Source: a virus. Taken from it: a stretch of 23,273 nucleotides of DNA. Location: the IMG/VR virus record IMGVR_UViG_3300014502_000035, positions 1 to 23,273 of that record. One strand, given 5' to 3'. The notes beneath the pieces were generated by a model that ran no database searches, was not told the DNA's origin, and saw only the letters and a program-made list of their open reading frames with translations. Position 1 is the stretch's first letter; each line of letters begins with the position of its first letter. Positions 21,213 to 23,273 of this stretch are shown in pieces. The position numbers and the translations under genes are program-made.

Positions 21213-22136
21213 TTATTCTGATAAATCTTTGGTTAATTCAAACCCTAACCTATCTCTTATTTCTTTAATTTTTTGTGTTGGTGGTACATTGACTTGAAGC
21301 ATTCCAACACCAACATTTTTTATATTCTTCTTGATAATTGTACCATCAAGTTTTGCAATCCTGTTTCTGGCAATCTTGATAAGTTTCAACATCTGCTTAT
21401 CTGTAGGTATTGCTTTAGGTAATTGAATTACTGGACAATCTTCACTTTCTTCTTCTGTTGCCAATGCTTCTGTGTTTTCAATTCTCATTGTTTCTGCTAA
21501 TGTTGCTTCACCGTTTTTTAGTTTTTTTGCTTTATCAAGTGCTTTGTCAAGAAGATATGGTGTAGTCTTAAACTGTTCAGCAACCTTTACTTTAGTAGTG
21601 GTTTTATGATAATCTTTTTTACCCTCTTTTTCTGGTCTAACTAAAATTTTGTTAGACTTGTTTTCACCACCCTTTTTATTGCCTTCAATTCTATTTTCTT
21701 TTGCTTCTGCTTCCATAAGTTTTCTGACTTCTACAAGCATTTCCATATTTTCCACTGCCCGTTCAGCATATTGTTTTGGTGTTAAGTTTCTACGATTATA
21801 TGAACGAAGCACAAACAAGTAAGCCTCTAAGTCATTACCATCAAACTGGTCGAGTACTGGTGTAACATGAACTGCTTCACAAGCCAACCATCTATGCCAA
21901 CCATCGAGTATTGTATTTTGATACATCATTATTGGAAACCTACTATCAAAACCATTTGCTTTAATATCTTCTTTAAGTCGTTCAAATTCTTCAACCGACA
22001 TTTCTGGAAGATTATTATACTTGTGCCTTTGCATACCAGTTTCTACTATTGGTGCTTCTTCAACAACTTCTGTTGTTACTATTACTTCTGCATCATCTTT
22101 TGATGCATCGTATTCGATTCTACTTCTTGCTGTCAT
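21213..22136 (-). CDS. ParB-like nuclease-domain protein
   Basis: 307 residues. After an acidic N-terminus, residues 41-118 match the ParB core: NLPEMSVEEFERLKEDIKAN, then FPIMMYQNTILDGWHRWLAC with the loop DGWHR, and YLFVLRSYNRRNLTPKQYAE, equivalent to the N-x-x-R-R-x-L-[ST] motif of phage ParB-like proteins. A charged linker (about 150-170) and a KVAEQFKTTPYLLDKALDKA helix pair resembling an HTH (about 183-205) follow. It is encoded just before the other ParB-like gene. A DNA-binding or modification-linked role is expected; the exact role is unknown. Confidence 0.85.
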   Translation of the reverse strand: MTARSRIEYDASKDDAEVIVTTEVVEEAPIVETGMQRHKYNNLPEMSVEEFERLKEDIKANGFDSRFPIMMYQNTILDGWHRWLACEAVHVTPVLDQFDGNDLEAYLFVLRSYNRRNLTPKQYAERAVENMEMLVEVRKLMEAEAKENRIEGNKKGGENKSNKILVRPEKEGKKDYHKTTTKVKVAEQFKTTPYLLDKALDKAKKLKNGEATLAETMRIENTEALATEEESEDCPVIQLPKAIPTDKQMLKLIKIARNRIAKLDGTIIKKNIKNVGVGMLQVNVPPTQKIKEIRDRLGFELTKDLSE

Positions 22137-22138
22137 AA

Positions 22139-22453
22139 TTATTTTTTCTTAGTTAACCTTGTAATTGGAATCCGTTTACCACGTTTATTAAATTCAACCG
22201 TTGGAACATTCGGATTGCTGTTCATTTTTCTTGTAATTTCCCTTAGATTTCTTTTCATCCGGTCATTCAAATATTCGTCTTCCGAAAATGAGTGAATCTT
22301 TACAGGCATAAGATTGCTGACCCTTACATAGAAAATTTCATCGTTCTTCATGAATTTCAGATAAGTATTGCTCCTATCTGATTCTTCAATGCCGAAGTAT
22401 TGGTAATTTTGTTCCTCGATTACTTTGATTACATCATTAATTACTGTTTTCAT
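22139..22453 (-). CDS. Hypothetical protein, basic C-terminus
   Basis: 104 residues, mixed strand and helix N-terminal half (VIKVIEEQNYQYFGIEESDR, DEIFYVRVSNLMPVKIHSF), then basic helix (RMKRNLREITRKM) and Lys/Arg tail. No motif recognised. It ends 2 nt before the ParB-like gene start and follows the lipoprotein gene by 16 nt, so it belongs to the same operon. Confidence 0.72.
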   Translation of the reverse strand: MKTVINDVIKVIEEQNYQYFGIEESDRSNTYLKFMKNDEIFYVRVSNLMPVKIHSFSEDEYLNDRMKRNLREITRKMNSNPNVPTVEFNKRGKRIPITRLTKKK

Positions 22454-22469
22454 ATTGGTTAATTGTTAG

Positions 22470-22670
22470 TTAATATCTGCCTTGCATTTCCTGTCTAAAG
22501 CAGTTAGTTGATTTATAGTAATACTGCTTGCTTCGTACATAGTAATAATGACTGTCATACTTAACTGCTTCAAACATTTGGTGGTTTGCTGCATTGTGCC
22601 TTACATTAATTCTTGTAACACCACAAGAAGTTGTAAGCAGTATTAACAATATCATTATTATAGCCTTCAT
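22470..22670 (-). CDS. Small predicted lipoprotein
   Basis: 66 residues. The first 16 are a short signal sequence MKAIIMILLILLTTSC with a lipobox-like end (LTTSC, Cys16); glycine follows the cysteine. The -3 residue is Thr rather than the usual Leu, but lipoboxes with LTTSC are plausible in Bacteroidetes. The mature 50 residues are Tyr-rich (YDSHYYYVRSKQYYYKS). Phage lipoproteins sometimes block superinfection by masking a receptor; that is only inference here. It lies 3 nt after the upstream gene. Confidence 0.65.
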   Translation of the reverse strand: MKAIIMILLILLTTSCGVTRINVRHNAANHQMFEAVKYDSHYYYVRSKQYYYKSTNCFRQEMQGRY

Positions 22671-22673
22671 TGC

Positions 22674-22964
22674 TTAATTTTTATGATTTTCAACAAAGGA
22701 AATTGACTGTAATATCGGCTCGATTTGTTTCACAATTTCATTGGCAATTGCAACCATTTCTCGTTGTTTTTCCGGTGAAAGTGCCAATGCATTTTCCATT
22801 TGTGCTATTGCTTCCTCATAAGAAAATTTGAAACTCATGAAATTCGGCATTTTGCCTTCACCGTTTTCAAAGTAAAACTTTGCTGTACGAACTGCCACTT
22901 CATTAGTGGATTTCATGCATTCCCAAATCAAGTCTTTGTACCGTTCTTCTACTGTCTTTTTCAT
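22674..22964 (-). CDS. Hypothetical protein at the head of the early operon
   Basis: 96 residues from the ATG at 22964; a TTG at 23028-23030 in the same frame would add 22 residues and is bounded upstream by a stop, so the start is uncertain. The protein is helical and acidic (KTVEERYKDLIWECMKSTNE, YEEAIAQMENALALSPEKQR, EIVKQIEPILQSISF). No motif recognised. It is the first gene of the block as seen in the window, with a promoter-like box about 190 nt upstream. Confidence 0.68.
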   Translation of the reverse strand: MKKTVEERYKDLIWECMKSTNEVAVRTAKFYFENGEGKMPNFMSFKFSYEEAIAQMENALALSPEKQREMVAIANEIVKQIEPILQSISFVENHKN

Positions 22965-23151
22965 ATCATCTGTTTTAATAAATAGTTTCAATTCTGCAAT
23001 TATACGTAAAGTTTCTGGATAATGTTTCAAAAATGTCTACTTATTTTTACTGAAAATCGGTCTTAAAATTGATTGTGGTTGTTTAACACCTTATTATCAA
23101 CTCATTACAGGTGTAATTTATATTGATTCTAAATATGAAGCCTTGAAGTAG

Positions 23152-23159
23152 CAAATATA
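23152..23159 (-). promoter_or_regulatory. TAnnTTTG box, candidate early promoter -7 element
   Basis: Minus-strand TATATTTG matches the Bacteroidetes -7 consensus exactly. The expected -33 TTTG is not clearly present (only a weak TTAG). It lies in the 243-bp non-coding stretch (23031-23273) before the first gene. Confidence 0.4.
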
Positions 23160-23225
23160 AACAAATTAATAAATGACACTTACTAACATATATAATTTTA
23201 ACCTTGTTTTATATGATAAATGGAG

Positions 23226-23249
23226 TAAAGGCATAAAGGCGTAAAGGCG
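23226..23249. repeat. Three tandem 8-bp units at the right end
   Basis: taaaggca, taaaggcg, taaaggcg in direct tandem on the plus strand. It lies within the otherwise featureless A/T-rich stretch 23031-23273, where I see no gene. It could be an operator or part of a larger element beyond the window. Confidence 0.6.
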
Positions 23250-23273
23250 CAATAGTTTCACGCTACAATGATA

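Overview
This window looks like part of the genome of a tailed double-stranded DNA phage (siphovirus-like, HK97-type head) or prophage of a Bacteroidetes host. Every gene I can support lies on the minus strand, so genetic order runs from high to low coordinates. The DNA is AT-rich. Start codons lack Shine-Dalgarno sequences and sit in A/T-rich leaders. Two intergenic regions carry boxes close to the Bacteroidetes promoter consensus (TTTG, about 20 nt, TAnnTTTG). These features, and the style of the tail proteins, point to Bacteroidetes. I see no tRNA, rRNA, CRISPR array, integrase, lysis gene or polymerase; the rest of the phage lies outside the window.

Region A (23.27 to 16.72 kb) holds early or regulatory genes. 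It has small unknown proteins, a short predicted lipoprotein, two consecutive ParB/Srx-fold proteins (one with an integrase-repeat-like N-terminus), a zinc-ribbon protein, a KilAC-like antirepressor fragment, several small basic proteins and a winged-helix replication-initiator-like protein. The winged-helix gene contains a 20-bp direct repeat and is followed by iteron-like repeats, making a candidate replication origin or operator. The block ends at a strong terminator (16718-16752).

Region B (16.69 to 14.40 kb) is a regulatory module at the head of the late genes. A 126-aa HTH protein ends on A AAA AAG, a canonical -1 slippery heptamer. The -1 frame is open without interruption into a long acidic, multi-HTH reading frame that has no ATG of its own, predicting a 480-aa fusion. 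A sigma-70 region-2-like protein follows. Next comes a 130-bp interval with an 11-bp inverted repeat, a 26-codon small ORF and a G8 tract, which is a candidate packaging site or regulatory leader.

Region C (14.33 kb to the left edge) is the structural block in textbook order: coiled-coil protein, small terminase candidate, large terminase, portal, prohead protease, major capsid protein, head-tail connector, adaptor, HK97 gp10-like protein, HNH endonuclease, tail completion protein, major tail protein, tail assembly chaperone with a second -1 frameshift, tape measure, tail-tip protein, and a cysteine-rich tail spike or fibre running off the window.

The octamer GTATTTAT (minus strand), usually as TCGTATTTATRT, occurs seven times, always 16-39 nt upstream of a start codon and only in regions B and C. 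No common -35 element is visible. Terminators separate the capsid and tail-tube units from the next motif. With the sigma-like gene and the frameshifted multi-HTH protein placed at the head of the module, the inferred picture is a phage-encoded late-transcription switch acting on these -10-only promoters. This is the most interesting candidate system here.
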